64,000 nucleotides of DNA from Lentzea albida (GTDB lineage: Bacteria > Actinomycetota > Actinomycetes > Mycobacteriales > Pseudonocardiaceae): NCBI RefSeq assembly GCF_900111005.1, contig NZ_FOFV01000007.1:248001-312000 (forward strand). The letters run 5' to 3'. The notes below the pieces were generated by a model. That model did no database searches. It saw only the letters and a program-made list of their open reading frames with translations, and was not told where the DNA came from. Below are positions 8,027-15,717 of this stretch, piece after piece. The translations under genes were made by a program, and so were the position numbers. Positions within the stretch are counted from its first letter, which is position 1; each line of letters opens with the position of its first letter.

Positions 8027-10027
8027 CCGCCACAGCACCAGCACGAAGTACGGCGTCCCCACCAGCGCGATGACGAGCCCCGCCGGTACCTGCGCCGGAG
8101 CGATCACCGTGCGCCCCAGCGTGTCCGCGGCGCTCACCAGGATCGCGCCGATCGCCGCCGCCACAGGGATCACGCGGGCGTGCCTGCCCCCGACGAGCGA
8201 GCGCGCGAGGTGCGGTGCGACGAGTCCGACGAAGGCCACGACACCGATCGCGGCCACGGCCGTCGCCGCGAGGACGCCGCACGCGGCCAGGATCACGACG
8301 CGCGACCGCTCCAGGGGCATGCCGAGGATGCGGGGCGTGTCGTCGTCGATGCCGTGCAGGTCGAGCTCGCGGTGCCGCGACCACAGCAGCGGGGTCAGCA
8401 CCGCCAGCGCGATCAGGCCGGGCACCACCTGGTCGAGCGTCCGGCCGTAGGTCGAGCCGGACAGCCAGGTGAGGGCCTTGGCCATGTTCCACGGGTCCGA
8501 CGTCACGATCATCAGCGTGATCAGCGCCATCCCACCGGACCAGAGCCCGATGCCGATGATCACCAACCGGTCCGAGTCCAGACCCGAACGCCAGGCGAGG
8601 CCGTAGACCAGCACGAACGCGACCAGAGCGCCCGCACCGGCGGCACCGGCGATCTGCCACGCCCCGGCCAGCGGCACGAACGTGATCAGCGAGATGGCGC
8701 CGAGGCCCGCGCCCGCGGTGATGCCCAACAGGCCCGGTTCGGCGAGCGGGTTGCGGCTCACCGACTGGATCCCGCAGCCCGAGACCGCCAGCGCCGCGCC
8801 CGCGGTCATCGCCGCCAGCACGCGCGGCAGGCGCTGGTCGAGCACGAACGTCAGCGCCGTGCCGGTGCGGCCGGACACCCAGTTCGCCAGGTCGCCCAGC
8901 AACACCAGCCGATCACCGAACAGCATGCCGACGACCGGGGCGGCCACCAGCAGCACCACGACCGCGACGCCGGTGACGACGAGACGGCGACGCGAGCCCG
9001 CCACTCCGACACGACCTGCCGGAGGCTGCCGGCGGGTGCCGCCGGGACGGCTGCGGCGAGCGAGCCACACGAGGACCACCGCGCCGACCACCGTGGTGAT
9101 CACACCGGTCGGCACGCGCAGCGCCTCCGCCGAGCCCATCGCGGCGCGGAGCAGGACGTCCGCGCCGAGCACCAGCACGACGCCGAGAAGGCCCGACAGG
9201 GGCAGCAGGACGCGGTGCCGCCCCTCCCGCGACATCAGCAGTCGCGTGATCACCGGGGCGCACAGGCCGACGAACCCGACGGGGCCGGCGACCGTCACCG
9301 CCGCGGCGGTCAGCGCCACGGTCAGCAGCACCGCGCCGACGCGGGTGCGGCGGACCTTCAGGCCCACGACCGTCGCGTTGTCGTCGCCCAGGGCGAGAAC
9401 GTCGAGCGACCGTCCCATCGCGACCAGCGCGATCGTCGCGGCGAGCACGATCGGGGCCATCTGGGCGGTGGCGTCCAGGTTCGCGACGCTGAGCGAGCCG
9501 CTCCCCCACGCGAACAGCCCGGACGTCTCCTGCTCGTAGGTCAGCAGCAGCAGGATGGTGATCGACTGCAACGCGAGCGTCACGGCCGAGCCGATCAGCA
9601 CCAGCCGCGGGGTCGCCGATCCGGCGCCGGACAGGCCCAGCACCACGGCCGCGGCGGCAAGGGCGCCCACGAACGCCGTCGCACCGGCGGGCAGCGTCGG
9701 CAGCGTCAGCCCGAAGGCCGACACCGTGACGACCGCGAGGTACGCGCCCGCGTTCACGGCCAGGGTGTCCGGTGCGGCCAACGGGTTGCGGGCCACGGAC
9801 TGCATGCCCGCGCCCGCGACGCCCAGTGCCACACCGAGCAGCAGTGCGGTCAGCAGGCGCGGCACCCGTGAGCCGGTGAGCACCGCGTAGGTCTGCTCGT
9901 CACCGGCACCGACCAGGGCGCGCAGGACGTCGAGCACGCCGGTGTCGGCGGTGCCCTGGGTGAGGTGGACGGCGGCGAGCAGGACGATGACGACCAGGCT
10001 CGCCGCCGTGACGACGGCGTTCCTCAC
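8006..10027 (-). CDS. Fused iron-siderophore ABC transporter permease (FecCD x2, FhuB type)
   Basis: One 673-aa polypeptide holds two complete FecCD permease halves, as in FhuB. Half one runs about residues 1-330 and half two about 345-673, joined by an Arg/Gly/Pro-rich linker (RSRPGGTRRQPPAGRVGVAG). Each half has the conserved R-x-P-R-x-x-x-A motif followed by a SVxRNPLAxPxxLGxxxGA-like motif, and each ends with GPxxFVGLxxPHxxR-like residues. About 20 transmembrane helices are expected. The start is a GTG at 10027, two bases after the stop of the binding-protein gene, so translation is probably coupled. It should import ferric siderophore across the membrane with the adjacent lipoprotein and ATPase. 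Confidence 0.92.
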   Translation of the reverse strand: MRNAVVTAASLVVIVLLAAVHLTQGTADTGVLDVLRALVGAGDEQTYAVLTGSRVPRLLTALLLGVALGVAGAGMQSVARNPLAAPDTLAVNAGAYLAVVTVSAFGLTLPTLPAGATAFVGALAAAAVVLGLSGAGSATPRLVLIGSAVTLALQSITILLLLTYEQETSGLFAWGSGSLSVANLDATAQMAPIVLAATIALVAMGRSLDVLALGDDNATVVGLKVRRTRVGAVLLTVALTAAAVTVAGPVGFVGLCAPVITRLLMSREGRHRVLLPLSGLLGVVLVLGADVLLRAAMGSAEALRVPTGVITTVVGAVVLVWLARRSRPGGTRRQPPAGRVGVAGSRRRLVVTGVAVVVLLVAAPVVGMLFGDRLVLLGDLANWVSGRTGTALTFVLDQRLPRVLAAMTAGAALAVSGCGIQSVSRNPLAEPGLLGITAGAGLGAISLITFVPLAGAWQIAGAAGAGALVAFVLVYGLAWRSGLDSDRLVIIGIGLWSGGMALITLMIVTSDPWNMAKALTWLSGSTYGRTLDQVVPGLIALAVLTPLLWSRHRELDLHGIDDDTPRILGMPLERSRVVILAACGVLAATAVAAIGVVAFVGLVAPHLARSLVGGRHARVIPVAAAIGAILVSAADTLGRTVIAPAQVPAGLVIALVGTPYFVLVLWRSRAVRT

Positions 10028-10029
10028 GG

Positions 10030-10986
10030 TCAGGAGAGCGCCTTCACGAACTGGTCGGCGATGCGGATGACGGACTTGGGCCCGCCGAACGTCCAGGTGC
10101 CGGGCTCGAACTTGTAGACCTTCTTGGCCGTCACGAACGGGAGCCGCTGCCAGACCGGGTTCTGCGCGAGGCCGGTGGTGAAGACGTCGTCCTCCGACGC
10201 GCTGTAGAACAGCACGGTGTTCGGGTCGGTGAGCGCGGTCAGGCCCTCGACGTCGGTCTGGCCGAGCGCCCACTGCGGGTCGACCTGGCCGGTCCACGCG
10301 TTCTTCAGGCCGAGCGCCTCGGCCGTGTCGGAGACGAGCGAGCCCTTGCCGAACGGGCGGATGCTGACGGTGCTGCCCTCCAGGTAGCCGTCGGCCATGA
10401 AGAACGGCGTGCCCGCCTTGGCCTGCAGCGCCTTCCTGCCGTCGGCGAGCTTGGTGTCCATTTCGGACAGCAGCTGGTCGGCCTCCGCGGTCTTGCCCAT
10501 CGCCTGGGCGATCATCTTCACGTCCTCGCGCAGGCGGTCGAAGTTGCGCGCGGCGTCACTGGACTTCGTGACGACGACCGGCACGTACTTCTCCAGCTGC
10601 GGCACGACCGTCGAGTCGCGCTCGGCGGCCATCACCACGACGTCCGGGTTCAGCGCGACGATCGAGTCCACGCTGGGCTCACCGCGCTTGCCGACGTCCT
10701 TGACCGAGGCGTCCAGCGCGACGGCCGCGTCCCACGTCTTGTAGCCCGCGGTGTCGGCGACGCCCACCGGCATCACGCCGAGCGACGCGACGATCTCCGC
10801 CTCACCCCACTCCAGGGCGACGACGCGCTTGGCGGCGGACTTCAGCTCGACCGCCTTGCCGCGCGAGTCGGTCACCGTGACCGGACCGCCCGCGTTCTCG
10901 GTGGGCGCGCTCGACTGCGGTGACTCCGTGGTGCCGCAGGCGGCGAGGACGATCGCGGCGGTCGCGACCAGGATCGGGATGCGCAT
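10030..10986 (-). CDS. Iron-siderophore ABC transporter substrate-binding lipoprotein
   Basis: The 318-aa product is a cluster-A-2 (FhuD/FepB-like) binding protein. It begins with a lipoprotein signal (MRIPILVATAAIVLAACG, lipobox LAAC, lipidated Cys at residue 17) and a Ser/Thr-rich tether. The mature part has the family's VTDSRGKAVEL start, KRVVALEWGEAEIVASLG, and VDSIVALNPDVVV, all typical of siderophore-binding proteins. It hands a ferric siderophore to the permease encoded 2 bases downstream. The ATPase gene ends 24 bases upstream, and an iron box precedes that gene, so the whole operon should be iron-repressed. Confidence 0.92.
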   Translation of the reverse strand: MRIPILVATAAIVLAACGTTESPQSSAPTENAGGPVTVTDSRGKAVELKSAAKRVVALEWGEAEIVASLGVMPVGVADTAGYKTWDAAVALDASVKDVGKRGEPSVDSIVALNPDVVVMAAERDSTVVPQLEKYVPVVVTKSSDAARNFDRLREDVKMIAQAMGKTAEADQLLSEMDTKLADGRKALQAKAGTPFFMADGYLEGSTVSIRPFGKGSLVSDTAEALGLKNAWTGQVDPQWALGQTDVEGLTALTDPNTVLFYSASEDDVFTTGLAQNPVWQRLPFVTAKKVYKFEPGTWTFGGPKSVIRIADQFVKALS

Positions 10987-11010
10987 GACAGGTTCTCCAG
11001 GAGGGGTCGT

Positions 11011-11829
11011 TCAGGGGCGGGGTGTGTGCCTGCCGACCGGGCGGCAGTGCAGGGTTCCGGTGACCGGGTCGTCCGCGACGTGCACCACGACGCCGTACGC
11101 CTCGGTCAGGTGTTGCGCGGTGAGCACCTCCTTCACGGTCCCGCTCGCCAGCGCCCTGCCCCGGGACAGCAGGACGACGTGGTCGGCGACGATCGCGGCG
11201 TGGTCGAGGTCGTGCAGGACGACGCCGACCGCCACGCCGTGGTCGTCGGCGAGGTCGCGGACGACGTCGAGGATCTCGACCTGGTAGCGCAGGTCGAGGT
11301 GGTTGGTCGGTTCGTCGAGCAGCAGCACCGAGGTCTGCTGGGCGAGGCACGAGGCCAGCCACACGCGTTGCAGCTCGCCGCCGGACAGTTCGTCGACACC
11401 GCGGGAGGCCATGTCGCTCACGCCCGTCATCGCCATCGCCCTGGCGACGGCGGCCGCCCCGTCCGGGTCGACGCCGCGCCAGCCGGAGCGGTACGGGTGG
11501 CGCCCGTAGCCGACGACGTCCGCGACCGACACCCCCGACGGCGTGGGCCGCTGCTGGGTCAGCAGGGTGACGTTGCGCGCGAACTCCTTGCCGGACAACG
11601 CGGATCCGCGCCAGACCGCCCGGTCGCCCAGGTGGACCTCGCCACCCTTCGGCCGGTGCAACCGCGCGAGCGACCGCAGGACGGTCGACTTGCCCGACCC
11701 GTTGGGGCCGACCAGCGCCGTGACGGCACCCGGCGTCAGCTCCACCGAAACGCCGTGCACGACCTCGTGCTCGTGGTGTGCGAGCACCAGACCGCGCCCG
11801 GTCAGCACCACCCCGTCCGTCTCCAACAT
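11011..11829 (-). CDS. Iron-siderophore ABC transporter ATP-binding protein (FecE/FhuC-like)
   Basis: A 272-aa ABC ATPase. Walker A is GPNGSGKST, the signature motif is ELSGGELQRVWLA, and Walker B with the following catalytic Glu is VLLLDEPTNHLDL; YGRHPYRSG in the Q-loop region and an LTEAYG-type C-terminus fit the FecE/FhuC branch. It powers the permease and binding protein encoded downstream on the same strand. The ATG at 11829 directly abuts an IdeR-type iron box, leaving no room for a Shine-Dalgarno, so translation may be leaderless or the true start may be a little downstream. Confidence 0.93.
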   Translation of the reverse strand: MLETDGVVLTGRGLVLAHHEHEVVHGVSVELTPGAVTALVGPNGSGKSTVLRSLARLHRPKGGEVHLGDRAVWRGSALSGKEFARNVTLLTQQRPTPSGVSVADVVGYGRHPYRSGWRGVDPDGAAAVARAMAMTGVSDMASRGVDELSGGELQRVWLASCLAQQTSVLLLDEPTNHLDLRYQVEILDVVRDLADDHGVAVGVVLHDLDHAAIVADHVVLLSRGRALASGTVKEVLTAQHLTEAYGVVVHVADDPVTGTLHCRPVGRHTPRP

Positions 11830-11848
11830 GAAGGGGAGCCTAACCTAA
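11830..11848 (-). promoter_or_regulatory. IdeR/DmdR-type iron box
   Basis: Read on the minus strand, TTAGGTTAGGCTCCCCTTC matches the actinobacterial iron-box consensus TTAGGTTAGSCTAACCTAA at 15 of 19 positions, with a perfect left half-site. It sits immediately upstream of the ATPase start codon, where a bound iron-loaded IdeR/DmdR dimer would block transcription. This predicts that the three-gene transporter operon is switched on by iron starvation. Confidence 0.8.
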
Positions 11849-11947
11849 CAGTCAGGCTCCTCAGACGGGGCGAAGCTCACAATTCGTCCACGAAGGACGG
11901 ACGTCCTGCACGCTCCGCGACGGGGTGATCACGGAACCGTGCACGGC

Positions 11948-13711
11948 TCACCGACCTCGGCGCGCCTCGTGGTGGGCCGCCATCCGCACGGGCGCGTTGA
12001 CCACCCCGAACCCGCTGTAGCCGCCGATGCGCTGCACCACCTCGAAGAACACGCGCGCACCGGCGAGTTCGGTGTAGAAGTGCAGGTATTCACCGTGCTC
12101 GTCGCGGTCGTACAGCACCGACCGCGCCCGCAACGCGGCGACGCGTTCGGCGGGCAGGTCCGTGCGTGCGGCGAGGTCGTCGTAGTAGTTGCCGGGGATC
12201 TCCACCAGCCGGGCACCCGACTGCCGCAGGGCCTCGGCGCACGAGACCGCGTCGGTACAGGTGAACGCGATGTGCTGCGGCGAGGGCACGGCGGGAGCCC
12301 ATCCGCCGCGCCGGACCAGCGCGGCGTCCAGGGTGAGCCGCACACCGCCGCTCACGCCGCGGCCCCGCACCAGTCCGAACGGCGCCGCGAACTCCGCCGT
12401 GGCACCGGGTTCGAGCCCCAGCACCGAGCGGTAGAAGAGCGTGGCCTCGTCGAAGTTGTCGAACGGCTGGGTCAGCGCCACGTGGTCGATGCCGGTGATG
12501 CCCGCGCCCGGCGCCGACTCCCCCGTGGGCACGAAGTCGCCGAGCCAGTCGTCGTCGGCGCACAGGAAGACGTGGGTCCCGTCGGGGGCGGCGATCGCGG
12601 TGAGCGGTGCTTCGCCGGGGCCCGCCGTGCGTGACAGAGGTGGCGCCAGCAGGACCTTCGCGCGCTGCGCGGCCGCCGCCGGATCCGGCACGGCGATTCC
12701 GAGCGCGCCGATCTCGCCGGGCTCGCCCTCGGCGTTCACCAGCACGCGCGCGTCGCCCTGCGTCCACAGCTCCACCGGTTTCGAGCGGTGCACGCCCGTC
12801 CGGGAGAAGCCCAGTGAGGCCAGATCCGGCCCACCCACCAGTTCGGCGAAGGCGTAGCCGGTCGCCCTGGGCGCGGCCGGGACGTCCAGCAGCCCCAGGG
12901 AATCCTGGAGTGCCAACAGCGACCGCCGCGCGTCGACCGCGGCGCGGTAGGGGTCGGCCTGGCGGAAGACGTCGTTGAACACCTCCAGCGACAGCGGCCC
13001 GCGGTAGCCCGCGTCGAGCACGTTGCGGGTGAACGTCGTCAGGTCGAAGTCGCCCTGTCCAGGGAAGAGCCGGTGGTGGCGGCTCCACTGCAGGACGTCC
13101 ATCGGCAGCACCGGCGCGTCCGCCAGCTGCAGGAAGAAGATCTTCTCGCCGGGGATCGCGCGGATCGCCCTGGGGTCGTCCTCTTTGGACAGGATGTGGA
13201 AGCTGTCGAGGCACACGCCGAGCGCGGGGTGGCCCGCTCTGCGCACGATGCGCCACGCGTGCTCGTAGCCGTTGACGAACCGGCCCCACGCCAGCGCCTC
13301 GTAGGCGATGCGCAGACCCCGTTCGGCGGCACGGGAGGCAAGCAGGTGCAGCTGCTCGGCCGCGAGGTCGTCGTCGTTGATCGCGTCCGGCGACACGGAT
13401 GAGCACACCAGCACGGTCTGCACGCCCAGTTCGGCCATGACGTCGAACTTGTGCTCCGCGCGCCGGAGGTTGCGCGCCAGCACGTCCGGCGGCACGGCCT
13501 CGAAGTCGCGCAACGGCTGGTAGAGGTCGATCGTCAGCCCCAGGCCGGCGCAGCGCTCCCGGATCTCCGCCGGACCGCGGCGGTCCGCGAGCAGGTCGTT
13601 CTCGAACAGCTCCACGCCGTCGAACCCGGCCGCGGCGGCCGCGGCGAGCTTGTCGTCGAGCGTGCCGGACAGGCACACGGTGGCGATGGCGGTGCGCAGG
13701 TCAGGAAGCAT
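11948..13711 (-). CDS. quiC: 3-dehydroshikimate dehydratase, two-domain QuiC1 type (TIM barrel + HPPD-like domain)
   Basis: A 587-aa protein. The N-terminal half (about 1-275) is a sugar-isomerase-type TIM barrel: TVCLSGTLDDKLAAAAAAGF, GVELFENDL, RIAYEALAWGRFVNGYEHAW, VCLDSFHILS and LSLEVFND carry the expected metal-binding Glu/Asp/His residues. The C-terminal half (about 290-587) is a vicinal-oxygen-chelate fold like 4-hydroxyphenylpyruvate dioxygenase, with metal ligands in GIDHVALTQP, SPQHIAFTC and ARVFFEVVQR. This arrangement is typical of bacterial QuiC1, which dehydrates 3-dehydroshikimate to protocatechuate. Its start overlaps the dehydrogenase gene by 11 bases, so translation is coupled. 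Databases often give the vague name bifunctional sugar phosphate isomerase/4-hydroxyphenylpyruvate dioxygenase. Confidence 0.88.
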   Translation of the reverse strand: MLPDLRTAIATVCLSGTLDDKLAAAAAAGFDGVELFENDLLADRRGPAEIRERCAGLGLTIDLYQPLRDFEAVPPDVLARNLRRAEHKFDVMAELGVQTVLVCSSVSPDAINDDDLAAEQLHLLASRAAERGLRIAYEALAWGRFVNGYEHAWRIVRRAGHPALGVCLDSFHILSKEDDPRAIRAIPGEKIFFLQLADAPVLPMDVLQWSRHHRLFPGQGDFDLTTFTRNVLDAGYRGPLSLEVFNDVFRQADPYRAAVDARRSLLALQDSLGLLDVPAAPRATGYAFAELVGGPDLASLGFSRTGVHRSKPVELWTQGDARVLVNAEGEPGEIGALGIAVPDPAAAAQRAKVLLAPPLSRTAGPGEAPLTAIAAPDGTHVFLCADDDWLGDFVPTGESAPGAGITGIDHVALTQPFDNFDEATLFYRSVLGLEPGATAEFAAPFGLVRGRGVSGGVRLTLDAALVRRGGWAPAVPSPQHIAFTCTDAVSCAEALRQSGARLVEIPGNYYDDLAARTDLPAERVAALRARSVLYDRDEHGEYLHFYTELAGARVFFEVVQRIGGYSGFGVVNAPVRMAAHHEARRGR

Positions 13712-14549
13712 GCGCGGGCTCCCCCTCCAGCTCCTCGAAGTGCGCGAGCATCCGCCCGGCGTCCGGCTCGACGCCGGTGAACAGCCGCAACGACTCCGCG
13801 GCCTGCAACACGACCATCCCGCCCCCGTGCAACACCCGGCACCCCCTGGCCCGCGCCGCCGCGAGCAGCGCCGTCTCCAACGGCCGGTAGACGATGTCCG
13901 CGACCCAGAGCTCCTCGCGCAGCAACGACTCGTCGATCGGCAGCCCGGGATGCGCCGCCATGCCCGTCGGGGTCGCGTGAACAAGCCCGTCGGCGGTCCG
14001 CACGGCCTCGGGCCCGCACAGGACCGCCCGGCCGGCACCGAACCTGCGCTGGAGGGACTCCACCAGCCGTTCCGCGCGGCCCGGGTCCACGTCGTGCACG
14101 GCGAGGCGACCAGCGCCGAGCGACAGCAACGCGTGCCCGACCGCCGCCCCCGCCCCACCCGCGCCGAGCAGGACGACCTCGTCCAGACGCACACCGGGAA
14201 GCCCGCGGCCGAGGCTGCGCGCGAACCCGGTGGCGTCGGTGTTGTGCCCGATCGCCCTGCCGTTCCGGAAGACCACGGTGTTCACGGCGCCGAGCGCCGC
14301 GGCCTCGGGGACCAGCTCGTCCAGGTGCGGCAGCACCGCCTGCTTGCCGGGATGGGTGACGTTGAGCCCGTGAAACCCCTGTTCGCGCGCCGCGGCGAGC
14401 ACGGCGCCCACCGGCTGGCGCAGGTCGTCGAGGTCGAGCAGGCGGTAGGTGTAGCGCAGACCCAGCTCGGCGGCCTCGCGCTCGTGCAGCGCGGGGCTCA
14501 GGGACGGGCCGATGCCGGAGCCGACGAGCCCGATCAGGTAGTGGGTCAC
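13701..14549 (-). CDS. Shikimate/quinate 5-dehydrogenase (AroE family)
   Basis: A 282-aa AroE-family enzyme interconverting shikimate (or quinate) with its 3-dehydro form. It shows SLSPALHE for substrate binding, NVTHPGKQ with the catalytic Lys, NTDATGF with the catalytic Asp, the GAGGAGAAVGHAL Rossmann loop, and ATPTGM. HDVDPGRAERL after beta-2 has an acidic D rather than the usual NR(T) of NADP enzymes, which hints at NAD preference and a catabolic role. The dehydratase gene overlaps its 3' end, and a shikimate-type importer and TetR regulator lie next door, so it is probably the first catabolic step and not the housekeeping AroE. GTG start with GAGGAGG five bases upstream. Confidence 0.87.
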   Translation of the reverse strand: MTHYLIGLVGSGIGPSLSPALHEREAAELGLRYTYRLLDLDDLRQPVGAVLAAAREQGFHGLNVTHPGKQAVLPHLDELVPEAAALGAVNTVVFRNGRAIGHNTDATGFARSLGRGLPGVRLDEVVLLGAGGAGAAVGHALLSLGAGRLAVHDVDPGRAERLVESLQRRFGAGRAVLCGPEAVRTADGLVHATPTGMAAHPGLPIDESLLREELWVADIVYRPLETALLAAARARGCRVLHGGGMVVLQAAESLRLFTGVEPDAGRMLAHFEELEGEPAHAS

Positions 14550-14569
14550 GCGACCTCCTCGGCCTTAAT

Positions 14570-14589
14570 GTACGAACTAGTGAGTTCAC
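14570..14589. promoter_or_regulatory. Candidate TetR operator upstream of the dehydrogenase gene
   Basis: GTACGAACTAGTGAGTTCAC lies 21 bases upstream of the dehydrogenase start and contains the inverted repeat GAACT-agtg-AGTTC. The reverse complement of a site in front of the MHS transporter (15685-15704) matches it at 17 of 20 positions. The shared sequence in the two promoters that flank the TetR gene is the best candidate for that regulator's operator. Confidence 0.65.
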
Positions 14590-14998
14590 GGTAGCGCAGG
14601 CGGGTCGTGGCGGGAAGAGGGCTGAGGCGGCGGGGTGACGCGGCGCGGGCCGACGACGCGCGGCTCGCGATGGCCCGGTAGGCGCGGCCACTCAGGCGGC
14701 ACAGCCACCCGCACGCTCGCAGCCCTCTGTTCACCGCCACACGCCCCACACAGGCACGCCCAGGTCCGGCACCTCGCCCGCCAGCGCCACCGCAGCACCG
14801 CCCTACCCCCAGCCCACAGCCGCCCCTCCCCCAGCCCACAGCCGCCCCTCCCACAGCCCACCGCAGCACCGCCCACCAACCGCAGGGCCGCCCCCACCCA
14901 CAGCCCCACCCACCGACCCGCCCGGCACCTCACTCCCCCGCCCCTCCCCACCCCAGGCACTAGAGTCGGCTGTTCACCAGCAGATCGAAGGGGGCCCG
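14590..14998. repeat. 409-bp intergenic region with C-rich minisatellite
   Basis: No gene is supported here; frames open through it are compositional artefacts. The plus strand is strongly C-rich from about 14700 to 14950. A 22-bp unit (CCCCAGCCCACAGCCGCCCCT) is repeated in tandem at about 14806-14850, with decayed copies of CACAGCC/CCACC words on either side. The last 40 bases hold the TetR gene's leader with GAAGGGGG as its ribosome-binding site. Confidence 0.6.
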
Positions 14999-15643
14999 GT
15001 GGCCGCACCGTCGTCATCCGATGCCGAGCGCCAGCGGGACAAGGACCGCACCCGCGCCGACATCCTGGACGTTGCCACGCGGGAGTTCGCGGACAAGGGC
15101 TACACCGGCGCGCGCGTCGACGAGATCGCCGAGCGGACCAGCACGACGAAGCGGATGATCTACTACTACTTCGGCGGCAAGGAGCAGCTCTACATCGCCG
15201 TGCTGGAGCGCGCCTACCTGGCGATCCGGGCGCTGGAGGCGGAGCTCGACGTCGAGCACCTCGCGCCGGAGGACGCGATCCGGCGGCTCGCGGAGCTGAC
15301 GTTCGACCACCACGAGGCGCATCCGGACTTCATCCGGCTCGTCAGCATCGAGAACATCCACCGCGCCGAGCACATCGCCCGGTCCGAGGTGCTGGCGGGG
15401 CTCGCGAACCCCGCGCTCGACGGGCTCACCCAGATCCTCGAACGGGGGCGCGCGGCCGGGCGGTTCCGCGCGGACGTGGACCCCCTCGACGTGCACATGG
15501 TGATCAGCTCGTTCTGCGTCTTCCGGCTCGCGAACCGGCACACGTTCGCCGCGATCTTCGGGAGGGACATGCTCGATCCCGGCCGGCGCGAGCACTACCG
15601 AAGCATGCTCGGTGACATGCTGGTCGACTACCTGACCAGCTGA
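14999..15643 (+). CDS. TetR/AcrR-family regulator of the quinate/shikimate module
   Basis: A 214-aa TetR-family protein. The N-terminal DNA-binding domain (about residues 18-65) reads ILDVATREFADKGYTGARVD, then EIAERTSTTKRMIYYYFGGK, a classic TetR HTH ending in the YYYFGxKE motif. The C-terminal ligand domain resembles the TetR_C family seen in aromatic-acid regulators. It lies between the divergently oriented catabolic genes (minus strand) and the importer (plus strand), and both promoters carry the same 20-bp candidate operator, so it likely represses both until shikimate, quinate or protocatechuate accumulates. The start is a GTG at 14999 with GAAGGGGG upstream. Confidence 0.88.
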   Translation: MAAPSSSDAERQRDKDRTRADILDVATREFADKGYTGARVDEIAERTSTTKRMIYYYFGGKEQLYIAVLERAYLAIRALEAELDVEHLAPEDAIRRLAELTFDHHEAHPDFIRLVSIENIHRAEHIARSEVLAGLANPALDGLTQILERGRAAGRFRADVDPLDVHMVISSFCVFRLANRHTFAAIFGRDMLDPGRREHYRSMLGDMLVDYLTS

Positions 15644-15652
15644 AACAAATCC

Positions 15653-15704
15653 TTGACACGCAGTGGGCCCATGTCCGACCTTGTGTTAACTAACTAGGTC
15701 GTAC
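15653..15704 (+). promoter_or_regulatory. Promoter and candidate TetR operator of the MHS transporter
   Basis: A consensus -35 hexamer TTGACA is at 15653-15658. No convincing -10 is visible at the normal spacing, though GACCTT is at 15677-15682. Directly downstream, GTTAACTAACTAGGTCGTAC (15685-15704) is the reverse-complement match of the dehydrogenase operator, 17 of 20 positions identical. A repressor bound here would sit over the transcription start. Confidence 0.6.
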
Positions 15705-15717
15705 ATAGGAGTACGCC

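Noticed and set aside
14600-14990. Open frames in the C-rich intergenic region
   Set aside because: They come from minisatellite-like C-rich DNA; the products are Pro/Arg/His-rich with no start context and no domain.
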